A stretch of DNA of 38,753 nucleotides from Myxococcales bacterium (lineage in GTDB: Bacteria > Myxococcota > Myxococcia > Myxococcales > JAKAPL01): NCBI GenBank assembly GCA_021783235.1, contig JAJXUD010000044.1, forward strand, positions 1-38,753, given 5' to 3'. The notes under the pieces were generated by a model, which saw only the letters and a program-made list of their open reading frames with translations, was not told where the DNA came from and made no database searches. The position numbers were made by a program, and so were the translations under genes. Shown one piece after another: positions 8,115 to 15,459 of the stretch. Numbering within the stretch: the first letter of the stretch is position 1; each line of letters opens with the position of its first letter.

Positions 8115-9005
8115 ATGGACGAGACGCTCATCCCGCTGAAGACGCCGCGCGCGCGCAAGCCCGACTGGCTCAAGGTCCGGCTGCCCGCGGGCGAGGGCTA
8201 CGAGCGCGTGCGATCGCTGCTCCAGTCGCTCGACCTGCACACGGTCTGCGCCGAGTCGCGCTGCCCCAACATGGCCGAGTGCTGGGGCGGCGGCACCGCC
8301 ACGGTCATGCTGATGGGCGCCGTCTGCACGCGGGCCTGCCGCTTCTGCCACGTCGTGAGCGGCCGGCCCGAGCCGCTCGACCCGCGCGAGCCGAGGCACC
8401 TCGCCGAGGCCGTCGCGCGGCTCGGGCTGCGCTACCTCGTCGTGACCTCGGTCGACCGCGACGACCTCCCCGACGGCGGGGCCGGCCACTTCGCGAGCGC
8501 CATCCGCGAGCTCAAGGGCGCCTCCCCGGGGACGAAGGTCGAGGTCCTGATCCCGGATTTCCGAGGCGAGACGGCGCTGCTCGACGTCGTGGCCGCGGCC
8601 GGGCCCGACGTCGTCGCTCAGAACCTCGAGACCGTTCGGCGGCTCACGAGCTCCGTCCGCGACCCGCGCGCCGGCTACGACCAGACGCTCGAGGTCCTGC
8701 GCCACCTCAAATCCCGGGGGCTCGTGACCAAGAGCTCGCTCATGGTGGGGCTCGGCGAGACGCGGGCCGAGCTGCGGGAGGCCTTCGCGGATCTGCGCGC
8801 GGCCGGGGTCGACGTGCTCACCGTCGGCCAGTACCTGCGGCCGTCCCCCTGGAACCTCCCGGTCGAGCGATTCGTCGAGCCCTCGGAGTTCGACGAGCTC
8901 GCCGGCGAGGCGCGGGAGCTCGGCTTTCTCTACGTGGCGGCGGGCCCGCTCGTTCGATCGAGCTATCGGGCGGCGGAGCTCTTCTTGGAAGGGAAGCTCC
9001 ATTGA
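8115..9005 (+). CDS. lipA: Lipoyl synthase
   Basis: This radical SAM enzyme inserts two sulfurs into octanoyl chains bound to lipoyl domains. The 296-aa protein carries both iron-sulfur clusters' ligands: the LipA-specific triad C45, C50, C56 ([12 protein letters not shown]) and the SAM cluster C71, C75, C78 (CTRACRFC). It also has the C-terminal RSSY motif ([11 protein letters not shown]) that ligates the auxiliary cluster through Ser. With lipB downstream in the same operon, the pathway from octanoyl-ACP to lipoylated E2 is complete at this locus. The ATG start is 18 nt past lpdA. Its stop overlaps the possible TTG start of the next gene. Confidence 0.97.
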   Translation: MDETLIPLKTPRARKPDWLKVRLPAGEGYERVRSLLQSLDLHTVCAESRCPNMAECWGGGTATVMLMGAVCTRACRFCHVVSGRPEPLDPREPRHLAEAVARLGLRYLVVTSVDRDDLPDGGAGHFASAIRELKGASPGTKVEVLIPDFRGETALLDVVAAAGPDVVAQNLETVRRLTSSVRDPRAGYDQTLEVLRHLKSRGLVTKSSLMVGLGETRAELREAFADLRAAGVDVLTVGQYLRPSPWNLPVERFVEPSEFDELAGEARELGFLYVAAGPLVRSSYRAAELFLEGKLH

Positions 9006-9019
9006 ACCGGGCGGAGAAG

Positions 9020-10006
9020 ATGAAGTCTGGGGCCGGGAAGGAGCAGCGGTCGGAGCGGGCCGCGGCGCGCCCGGCCTCGTCGCGGCCGAGCTCGCGTCCC
9101 ACCGCGGCGCCGGAGCTCGAACGGCTCCTGCGCGAGGGGCTCCGCTCGCTCGCGCTCGACGAGCGGATGGAGCGCTGGGCGGCGGCCGGGAGCGTTCCCT
9201 ACCCGTTGCCGGCGGGGGAGTGGGGTCCGGCGCTGGCCGCGGCGGGGCTCGCGCTCGAGGAGCGCGACTGGCTCTTCCCGGGGCTGCGGGAGGCCCGCGG
9301 GGCGCTCTCTCGCGGCATGCCGCTCGAGGCCTACCTCGCCCAGATCCTCGGCCGCTCGCTCGGGCAGGGCTCGGTCGTCTCCTCGCCGGGCGAGATCGCC
9401 GACGCGGCCCACCGGGTCGCCTCGGTGGCCGGCGGCCCCGCGTCCCACCTGCCGCACGCGGTCGGCGCGGCGCTGGCGGCGCGGCTGCGGCGCAAGGACG
9501 AGGTCGCGCTGGCCCTCTGTGGCGAGGCCGCGGTGGCCGAGCCCGACTTCCACGCCGCCTGCAACTTCGCGGGCGTCTACCGCGCGCCGCTGCTGCTCGG
9601 GGTGAGGCTCGAGGCGGGATCCGACTTCGACGTGGAGGCGCGGGCGGCCGCTTACGGAATCGCGGGGGTCCGGCTCGATCCCGGCGATCTCGAGCCCTTC
9701 CTCGCCGCGCTACGAGCGCTCGTCGGCCGCGTCCGCGGCGGCAGCCCGACGCTCCTCGCGCTCGCCCACCCGGTCGATCCGGAGGCGGCGGTGGCGCAGC
9801 TCGCCGGGCGGATCGGCGCCGATGTCGCGGCCCTCCGCGCCGAGGCGGGCGTCGCCTGCGACGCGGCCTTCGAGGCCGCGGGCCGTGGGAGCGCCGCCTC
9901 GCTGGAGGATCTCGCGCGCCACGTCTTCGCCGGCCCGGAGAGGCACCTGGGGGCCGAGCTCCGTGAGCTCACCGAGAGGCCCGAGCGGCTCGACCAAGAG
10001 ATCTGA
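9020..10006 (+). CDS. Degenerate E1-alpha-like subunit (thiamine-diphosphate site lost)
   Basis: This 328-aa protein aligns along its length with the true E1-alpha encoded at 12316-13425: LDERMERW, ERDWLFPGLREA, LPHAVGAALAARLR and EPDFHAACNFA match that subunit's landmarks. The cofactor site is missing. GDG (true subunit 166-168) is GEA (168-170), the NNQWSIS segment is replaced by RLEAGSDFD, and the RLGAHSSSDDP loop is reduced to ALAHPVDP. It therefore should not bind Mg-thiamine diphosphate by the family mechanism. It sits between lipA and E1-beta, with 8 nt to E1-beta. A structural, regulatory or assembly role is inferred. The ATG at 9020 has GGAG just upstream; a TTG at 9002 overlapping the lipA stop, behind GGAAGGGA, is an alternative. 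A basic, Ser/Ala-rich N-terminal 30 residues is unlike E1-alpha. Confidence 0.85.
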   Translation: MKSGAGKEQRSERAAARPASSRPSSRPTAAPELERLLREGLRSLALDERMERWAAAGSVPYPLPAGEWGPALAAAGLALEERDWLFPGLREARGALSRGMPLEAYLAQILGRSLGQGSVVSSPGEIADAAHRVASVAGGPASHLPHAVGAALAARLRRKDEVALALCGEAAVAEPDFHAACNFAGVYRAPLLLGVRLEAGSDFDVEARAAAYGIAGVRLDPGDLEPFLAALRALVGRVRGGSPTLLALAHPVDPEAAVAQLAGRIGADVAALRAEAGVACDAAFEAAGRGSAASLEDLARHVFAGPERHLGAELRELTERPERLDQEI

Positions 10007-10014
10007 GGGACGCG

Positions 10015-11007
10015 ATGCCGACCATGAACCTGATTCAAGCGGTCAACGACGCCTTGCGGCTCCGGATGCGGGAGGATCCGCGGGTGGTCGTCCTCGGCGA
10101 GGACGTCGGCAAGTTCGGCGGCGTCTTCCGCGCCACCGCCGGCCTCGTGGAGGAGTTCGGCGAGGAGCGGGTCATCGACACGCCGCTCGCCGAGGGCGGC
10201 ATCGTCGGCGCCGCCATCGGCATGGCGATGAACGGCCTGCGGCCCGTCCCCGAGATCCAGTTCTCGGACTTCATCTACCCGGCCTTCGACCAGATCGTGA
10301 ACGAGCTCGCGAAGCTTCGCTACCGGAGCGGCGGGCAGTACTCGGCGCCGCTCGTCATCCGCACGCCGTCGGGCGGCGGCATCAAGGGCGGCCACTACCA
10401 CTCGCAGTCCCCGGAGGCCTACTTCGTCCACACCCCGGGGCTCAAGGTGGTCATGCCCTCGAACCCGCTCGACGCGAAGGGGCTCCTGCTCTCGGCGATG
10501 CGGGGCGAGGATCCGGTGATCTTCTTCGAGCCGAAGCGGCTCTACCGGGCCGCCCGCGGCGAGGTGCCCGAGGGCGAGGTCGAGATCCCGCTCGGCGTCG
10601 CGGCGCGGGCCTGGCCCGAGGCCGAGGCGCCCGCGCTCGCGACGGTGATCTCGTGGGGCGCCATGGTGCCCGAGGCGGTCGAGGCCGCCCAGGCGCTCGC
10701 CGGGGAGGGCGTCGCGGTCGAGGTCATCGACCTGCGGACGCTCTGGCCGCTCGATCTCGACACCGTGCTCGCCTCGGTGAAGCGCACGGGCCGCGCCGTG
10801 GTGGTCCACGAGGCGCCGAGGAGCTGCGGCTTCGGCGCCGAGGTCGTCGCGCTCGTTCAGGAGCGGGCCTTCAGCTGGCTCGCCGCCCCCGTGCAGCGGG
10901 TCACCGGGCTCGACACGCCGTTCCCCTACACGCTCGAGCTCGAGTACCTGCCGCTCGCGCCGCGCATCGCCCGCGCCGTCCGCGCGGTCGTCGCCTACCA
11001 ACCCTGA
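10015..11007 (+). CDS. 2-oxoacid dehydrogenase E1 component, beta subunit (branched-chain type)
   Basis: E1-beta pairs with E1-alpha in an alpha2-beta2 enzyme that decarboxylates a 2-oxoacid and transfers the acyl group to E2-lipoate. The 330-aa protein shows VLGEDVGKFGGVFRAT near the N-terminus, DTPLAEGGIVGAAIGMA, the substrate-channel segment GGHYHSQSPEAYFVHTPGLK and IFFEPKRLYR. These last two segments resemble branched-chain 2-oxoacid dehydrogenases more than pyruvate dehydrogenases. The C-terminal transketolase-like domain (LATVISWGAMV...VIDLRTLWPLD) is intact. The ATG follows a GAGGG Shine-Dalgarno sequence. It ends 9 nt before E2. The substrate assignment to branched-chain oxoacids is probable, not proven. 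Confidence 0.95.
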   Translation: MPTMNLIQAVNDALRLRMREDPRVVVLGEDVGKFGGVFRATAGLVEEFGEERVIDTPLAEGGIVGAAIGMAMNGLRPVPEIQFSDFIYPAFDQIVNELAKLRYRSGGQYSAPLVIRTPSGGGIKGGHYHSQSPEAYFVHTPGLKVVMPSNPLDAKGLLLSAMRGEDPVIFFEPKRLYRAARGEVPEGEVEIPLGVAARAWPEAEAPALATVISWGAMVPEAVEAAQALAGEGVAVEVIDLRTLWPLDLDTVLASVKRTGRAVVVHEAPRSCGFGAEVVALVQERAFSWLAAPVQRVTGLDTPFPYTLELEYLPLAPRIARAVRAVVAYQP

Positions 11008-11016
11008 AGGAGAGCC

Positions 11017-12312
11017 ATGCGCTACGAGTTCAAGCTGCCGGACATCGGCGAGGGTGTGATCGAGGGCGAGATCGTCCGCTGGCTCGTCCAGGACGGGGAG
11101 GCGGTCCAGGCCGACCAGCCGCTCGTCGAGGTGATGACCGACAAGGCGACCGTCGTCATCCCGTCGCCCAAGGCGGGCAAGGTGGTCGAGCGGCGCGGGG
11201 CCGAGGGCGGGATGGCCAAGGTCCACGAGACGCTCGTCGTGCTCGAGGTCGGGGAAGGGGCGGCGGCCGTTGCGCCACAGGCCCAGCCCGCCGCGATGAG
11301 GCCCGCGTCGTCGCCGCTCGCGCCGAAGGTCGCCCCGGCGCCGGCGCCCGCCGCCGCGAAGGCGTCGCCGGCGGCTCCCGTCGCCGTCGTCTCCGCCGCG
11401 GAGGCGGACGGCGCCCACGTTCGATCCACGCCCGTCACCCGCAAGCTCGCCGCCGAGCACGGCCTCGATCTCGCGCGCGTCTCGGGGAGCGGACCGGGCG
11501 GCCGGGTGCTCAAGACCGACGTCCTCGCGCTCGTCTCGGGGAACGGCGCGACCGCCGCGCCGGTCTCGGCGCCGGCGCCGCGGCCCGCGGCCGTCGGCGG
11601 AGCCCTGGAGGAGCGGATCCCGATCCGGGGGCTGCGCAAACGGATCGCCGAGAAGATGCAGCGGAGCAAGCGGACCGCCGCCCACTTCACCTTCGTCGAG
11701 GAGGTGGACGCCACCCGGCTGGTCGAGCTGCGCAAGCGGATCAACGACGCGCAGGCGAAGTCGGAGGGAGGCGTCAAGATCTCCTTCCTCCCCTTCGTCG
11801 TGAAGGCCGTCGTCGAGGGGCTCAAGCGCTACCCGACCCTCAACGCCTCCGTCGACGACGAGAAGAACGAGATCGTGATCAAGCGGAGGTACGACCTCGG
11901 CATCGCGGCGGCGACGCCGGACGGCCTCATCGTCCCCGTGATCCACGGCGCCGACCGGCTGAGCCTGCGGGGGCTCGCGCAGGAGATCGACCGGCTGGGC
12001 GCGGACGCCCGGGCGGGCAAGAGCCGGCTGGACGACCTGCAGGGCGGGACCTTCACCATCACGAGCCTCGGCCAGATCGGCGGCCTCTTCGCGACCCCCG
12101 TCATCAACCACCCGGAGGTGGCGATCCTCGGCATCCACAAGATGCGGCCTCGGCCGGTCGTGCGCGACGGGCAGATCGTCGTGCGCGACATGATGTACGT
12201 CTCCTGCGCGTTCGATCACCGGATCATCGACGGCTCGGTGGGCGCCCAGTTCACCTACGAGGTGATCAAGTACCTCGAGGATCCGGAGCTCTTGATGCTG
12301 GAGCTCGCCTAG
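11017..12312 (+). CDS. Dihydrolipoamide acyltransferase (E2), branched-chain type
   Basis: E2 is the core of the complex; it carries the swinging lipoyl arm and transfers the acyl group to CoA. The 431-aa protein has one lipoyl domain (about 3-80) with the modified lysine K43 in EVMTDKATV and an Ala/Pro-rich linker (about 85-130). An E3/E1-binding domain follows (about 135-171, STPVTRKLAAEHGLDLARVSG). The catalytic domain (about 195-431) ends with HRIIDG (H401, D405), the HxxxDG motif. The N-terminal KLPDIGEGVIEGEI is typical of branched-chain or 2-oxoacid E2 proteins. AAGGAGAG lies just before the ATG. The product needs LipA and LipB from the same operon to work. Confidence 0.96.
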   Translation: MRYEFKLPDIGEGVIEGEIVRWLVQDGEAVQADQPLVEVMTDKATVVIPSPKAGKVVERRGAEGGMAKVHETLVVLEVGEGAAAVAPQAQPAAMRPASSPLAPKVAPAPAPAAAKASPAAPVAVVSAAEADGAHVRSTPVTRKLAAEHGLDLARVSGSGPGGRVLKTDVLALVSGNGATAAPVSAPAPRPAAVGGALEERIPIRGLRKRIAEKMQRSKRTAAHFTFVEEVDATRLVELRKRINDAQAKSEGGVKISFLPFVVKAVVEGLKRYPTLNASVDDEKNEIVIKRRYDLGIAAATPDGLIVPVIHGADRLSLRGLAQEIDRLGADARAGKSRLDDLQGGTFTITSLGQIGGLFATPVINHPEVAILGIHKMRPRPVVRDGQIVVRDMMYVSCAFDHRIIDGSVGAQFTYEVIKYLEDPELLMLELA

Positions 12313-12315
12313 CCG

Positions 12316-13425
12316 ATGGCGGCTCGCACGGAAAGCCTCGGTCGGGCCCACCCCGCGGCGAGGGCAAAGAGAGAGCCCTCCGCTCCCGCGGCGGATCTCG
12401 AGCGGGAGCTGCGGGTCTACCGCCACATGGTCCTCCTGCGGCTGCTCGACGAGCGGATGCTCACGCTCCAGCGGCAGGGGCGCGTCGGCTTTTACGGGAG
12501 CTGCTACGGGCAGGAGGCGGCGACCCTCGGATCGGCGGCCGTCCTCGATGCTGGCGACTGGATCTTCCCCGCGCTGCGCGAGGGTGGCGCGATGCTCTTG
12601 CGCGGCTACCCGCTCGTCTCCTACCTCTGCCAGATCTTCGGGAACTCGGGCGACCCGACGAAGGGGCGCCAGATGCCGTCGCACCAGGCCGCGGCCTCGG
12701 TGCACCAGGTGAGCTGGTCGTCGGTCATCGGGACCCAGCTGCCGCAGGCCGTCGGCGCGGCCCACGCGGCGAGGCTGCGGGGCGAGCCGACCGTGGTGAT
12801 GGCCTACCTGGGCGACGGCGCCACCTCGAGCGCCGACTTCCACCACGCCCTCACGTTCGCCGCGCGGCTGAAGGCGCCGGTGGTCTTCTGCTGCCAGAAC
12901 AACCAGTGGTCCATCTCGCTGCCCGTCTCGCGGCAGACCGCGGCGCCGGAGCTCGCGCTCAAGGGCGCGGCTTACGGGGTCCCCTCGAAGCGGGTGGACG
13001 GCAACGATCTCGCCGCGGTGCTCGAGGCGGCGGGCGAGGCGGTGGCGGCCGCGCGGGCGGGCGAGGGGCCGCGCTTCCTCGAGCTGCTCACCTATCGGCT
13101 CGGGGCCCACAGCAGCTCGGACGACCCCACGCGCTACCGTGACCAGAAGGAGGTCGACCGCTGGCTCGCGCGCGATCCGCTCCAGCTCGAACGCCTCCGG
13201 CTCGTCGAGGCGGGCGTCTGGGACGAGGAGCGCGAAGGGGCCTTGCGCGGCGAGCAGGCCGAGGTCATCGCGCGCGCGGTGGCGGAGGCCGAGGCGTTCC
13301 CGCCGCCCTCGCCGGAGACGCTCTTCGAGGACCTCTACGCGGATCCGCCCTGGATCGTCTCCGAGCAGCGCGAGGCGCTGCGCGCCGAGCTCGCGGAGGC
13401 CCCCCGGAAGAAGCCGGGGGCGTAG
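12316..13425 (+). CDS. 2-oxoacid dehydrogenase E1 component, alpha subunit (branched-chain type)
   Basis: This 369-aa catalytic partner of E1-beta has an intact thiamine-diphosphate motif: GDG at 166-168, followed about 28 residues later by NN (195-196) in CCQNNQWSIS. Also present are GRQMPSHQ, the IGTQLPQAVGAAHAAR helix and the loop RLGAHSSSDDPTRYR, which contains the conserved His and the Ser residues phosphorylated in mitochondrial branched-chain enzymes. It lies 3 nt after E2, an unusual order (E1-beta, E2, E1-alpha), while the position before E1-beta is occupied by the degenerate paralogue. This suggests the original alpha gene was duplicated and the upstream copy was repurposed. Confidence 0.95.
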   Translation: MAARTESLGRAHPAARAKREPSAPAADLERELRVYRHMVLLRLLDERMLTLQRQGRVGFYGSCYGQEAATLGSAAVLDAGDWIFPALREGGAMLLRGYPLVSYLCQIFGNSGDPTKGRQMPSHQAAASVHQVSWSSVIGTQLPQAVGAAHAARLRGEPTVVMAYLGDGATSSADFHHALTFAARLKAPVVFCCQNNQWSISLPVSRQTAAPELALKGAAYGVPSKRVDGNDLAAVLEAAGEAVAAARAGEGPRFLELLTYRLGAHSSSDDPTRYRDQKEVDRWLARDPLQLERLRLVEAGVWDEEREGALRGEQAEVIARAVAEAEAFPPPSPETLFEDLYADPPWIVSEQREALRAELAEAPRKKPGA

Positions 13426-13431
13426 GCGCGG

Positions 13432-14541
13432 ATGGCGGGCAGCCGCAGCCTGACGATCCACCGGCTCGGCCGCGTCGAGTACGCCGACGGGCTCCTGCTG
13501 ATGCAGGCGTTCCGCGACGCCCGCGCGCGCGGCGAGGTCTCGGACTCGCTCTTCCTGCTCGAGCACCCGCCCGTCCTGACCTTCGGCCGGGGCGCGAAGC
13601 GTGAGCACCTGCTCGCGCCCCCCGAGCTCCTCGAGGCACGGGGCATCGAGCTCTTCGAGACCGAGCGCGGTGGCGACGTCACCTACCACGGCCCGGGGCA
13701 GGTCGTGGGCTACCCCATCGTCGACCTCGCGCCGGATCGCTGCGACGTGCGCCGCTACGTGCGAGATCTGGAGGAGGCGATGATCCGCGCCGCCGCGGAC
13801 TTCGGCGTGACCGCCGGCCGGGTCTCGAAGATGAACGGCATCTGGCTCGGCGAGGACGCCGATCCGAGCACGCCCGGCCTGCCGCGCAAGCTCGGCGCCG
13901 TCGGGGTGCATCTCTCGCGCTGGATCAGCTCGCACGGCTTCGCCTTCAACGCGAACACGCGCCTCGCAGACTTCGAGCTCATCGTCCCCTGCGGCCTGGT
14001 CGGCCGCGGCGTCACCTCCCTCGAGCGCGAGCTCGGCCGGCCCGTCGAGCTCGAGGCCGTCGAGGGCTCGCTCGGAAGGCAGGTCGCCCGCGCGCTGGAT
14101 CGGGAGCCCGTCGAGGCAGAGCCGCCCCGGCGGTTCGTCCAGGTGCAGGTCGTCCGCGAGGGAGGGCGCGGGCCCGAGCTGCTCGGACTCGAACGGACGG
14201 TGGCGCGGGGCGGAATCTGGCAGCCGGTCACGGGCCACGTCGAGCCCGGCGAGTCGACCGAGCTGGCCGCGGCCCGGGAGCTGCTCGAGGAGACGGGGCT
14301 CTCCGCCGAGGTCCAGCCGCTCGGCTACCGGCATTCGTTCGTCTGGCTCTCCGGCGAGCGGCCTTCGGTGGCCGAGGAGACGGCCTTCTTCGCGCGGGCG
14401 CCCGCCGACTTTCAGCCGACCCTCGCGGCGCGCGAGCACCGAGCGAGCGGCTGGCTATCGCTCGACGAGGCGCTCCGGCGCTTTCCCTACGCGGGGCTGA
14501 AGCGGGGCGCGCGGCTCGCCCTGGGGCAGGGGCAGCCGTGA
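13432..14541 (+). CDS. lipB: Octanoyltransferase LipB fused to a C-terminal Nudix domain
   Basis: Residues 1-225 are LipB, which transfers octanoate from ACP to lipoyl domains before LipA adds sulfur. Visible are [33 protein letters not shown], the active-site lysine K153 in [13 protein letters not shown], and cysteine C187 in IVPCGL. Residues about 233-369 add a Nudix hydrolase domain with a full Nudix box from G268 to L290 ([22 protein letters not shown], matching Gx5Ex7REUxEExGU). LipB alone is normally about 200-230 aa. One frame with no internal stop or frameshift makes a real fusion. It is 6 nt after E1-alpha, and its TGA overlaps the GTG of RNase D. The Nudix substrate is unknown. Confidence 0.95.
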   Translation: MAGSRSLTIHRLGRVEYADGLLLMQAFRDARARGEVSDSLFLLEHPPVLTFGRGAKREHLLAPPELLEARGIELFETERGGDVTYHGPGQVVGYPIVDLAPDRCDVRRYVRDLEEAMIRAAADFGVTAGRVSKMNGIWLGEDADPSTPGLPRKLGAVGVHLSRWISSHGFAFNANTRLADFELIVPCGLVGRGVTSLERELGRPVELEAVEGSLGRQVARALDREPVEAEPPRRFVQVQVVREGGRGPELLGLERTVARGGIWQPVTGHVEPGESTELAAARELLEETGLSAEVQPLGYRHSFVWLSGERPSVAEETAFFARAPADFQPTLAAREHRASGWLSLDEALRRFPYAGLKRGARLALGQGQP

Positions 14542-15398
14542 CCGATCCCGTCCCGCAGATCGTGCGAGACGCGGCGGGCCTCGAGGCGCTGGCCGTCCGG
14601 CTCGCCCGCGAGCCACGGGTCGCGCTCGACACCGAGGCCAACAGCTTCCACGCCTACTTCGAGCGGGTCTGCCTCCTGCAGCTCGGCTTCGGGGACGAGC
14701 AGATCCTCGTCGATCCGCTGGCCGTGGACGTACGGCCGCTCGGGCCGCTCTTCGCCGATCCCGCCCGGCTGATGGTCGTTCACGGCGGCGACTACGACGT
14801 CCGGATCCTGCGGCGGGACTTCGACTTCCAGCTCGGTCGGGTCTTCGACACGATGCTCGCGGCTCAGATCCTGGCGCTCCCGGAGCTCGGGCTCGCGGCG
14901 CTCCTGCGCAATCGGCTCGGGGTCGCGATCGAGAAGGGCGAGCAGCGAAGCGACTGGGGGCGCAGGCCGCTGCGGCCCGAGCAGCTGCAGTACGCCGCGG
15001 CGGACGTGCGCTACCTCCTTCGGCTCGAGGAGGATCTCTCGCGCGAGCTCGCCGCGAAGAATCGTGCCGCCGCCGCCGAGGCCTCGTTCGAGAAGCTTCG
15101 CCGGCTGGTCGCTCGCGAGAAGCGCTTCGACGAGAGCGGCTACCTGAAGCTCCGGCAGGCGCGCCAGCTCGGCGAGCGCGAGCGAGAGCTTCTCCGGCTG
15201 CTCTGGATCGGCCGTGAGGCGCTCGCGCGCCAGCTCGATCGCCCCCCGTTCAAGATCATCGGCGAGCAGGCGATGGTCGAGGTGGCCCGGCGGCTGCCGA
15301 CCTCGATCGAGGAGCTGCGGCGCATCCCGGGGGTCGGCGAGATCGCCGTGCGCGGCCTCGGCGAGCAGCTGATCCAGGCCGCGCGTGCGCCGGCGTGA
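14538..15398 (+). CDS. rnd: Ribonuclease D-like 3'-5' exonuclease
   Basis: RNase D trims 3' ends of tRNA precursors and other RNAs. The 286-aa protein has the DEDDy exonuclease residues: D31 and E33 in ALDTEAN, D87 in [10 protein letters not shown], and Y152 and D156 in [10 protein letters not shown] single HRDC domain follows (about 205-280, with the helix-hairpin-like [18 protein letters not shown]). It is shorter than the E. coli enzyme, which has two C-terminal helical domains. The GTG start overlaps the lipB-Nudix stop (GTGA), so translation is probably coupled. Its presence at the end of a dehydrogenase operon is not explained by pathway logic. Confidence 0.92.
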   Translation: MTDPVPQIVRDAAGLEALAVRLAREPRVALDTEANSFHAYFERVCLLQLGFGDEQILVDPLAVDVRPLGPLFADPARLMVVHGGDYDVRILRRDFDFQLGRVFDTMLAAQILALPELGLAALLRNRLGVAIEKGEQRSDWGRRPLRPEQLQYAAADVRYLLRLEEDLSRELAAKNRAAAAEASFEKLRRLVAREKRFDESGYLKLRQARQLGERERELLRLLWIGREALARQLDRPPFKIIGEQAMVEVARRLPTSIEELRRIPGVGEIAVRGLGEQLIQAARAPA

Positions 15399-15422
15399 GG
15401 CCGCCGCGGCGGCTCTGGCCAG

Positions 15423-15452
15423 TTGAGGAACGCGGGGCGCTTGGCCTAGGCT
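15423..15452 (+). promoter_or_regulatory. Putative promoter, leaderless-type
   Basis: TTGAGG (15423-15428), an 18-bp spacer and TAGGCT (15447-15452). The GTG start of the transglycosylase gene follows after only 7 nt and no Shine-Dalgarno sequence is present. Confidence 0.45.
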
Positions 15453-15459
15453 TTCCGTC

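Noticed and set aside
9652-14439. A 1595-codon open frame on the minus strand
   Set aside because: It lies fully opposite the dehydrogenase operon. GC-rich codons produce long antisense frames, and its translation is low-complexity Arg/Gly/Ala/Leu without motifs.
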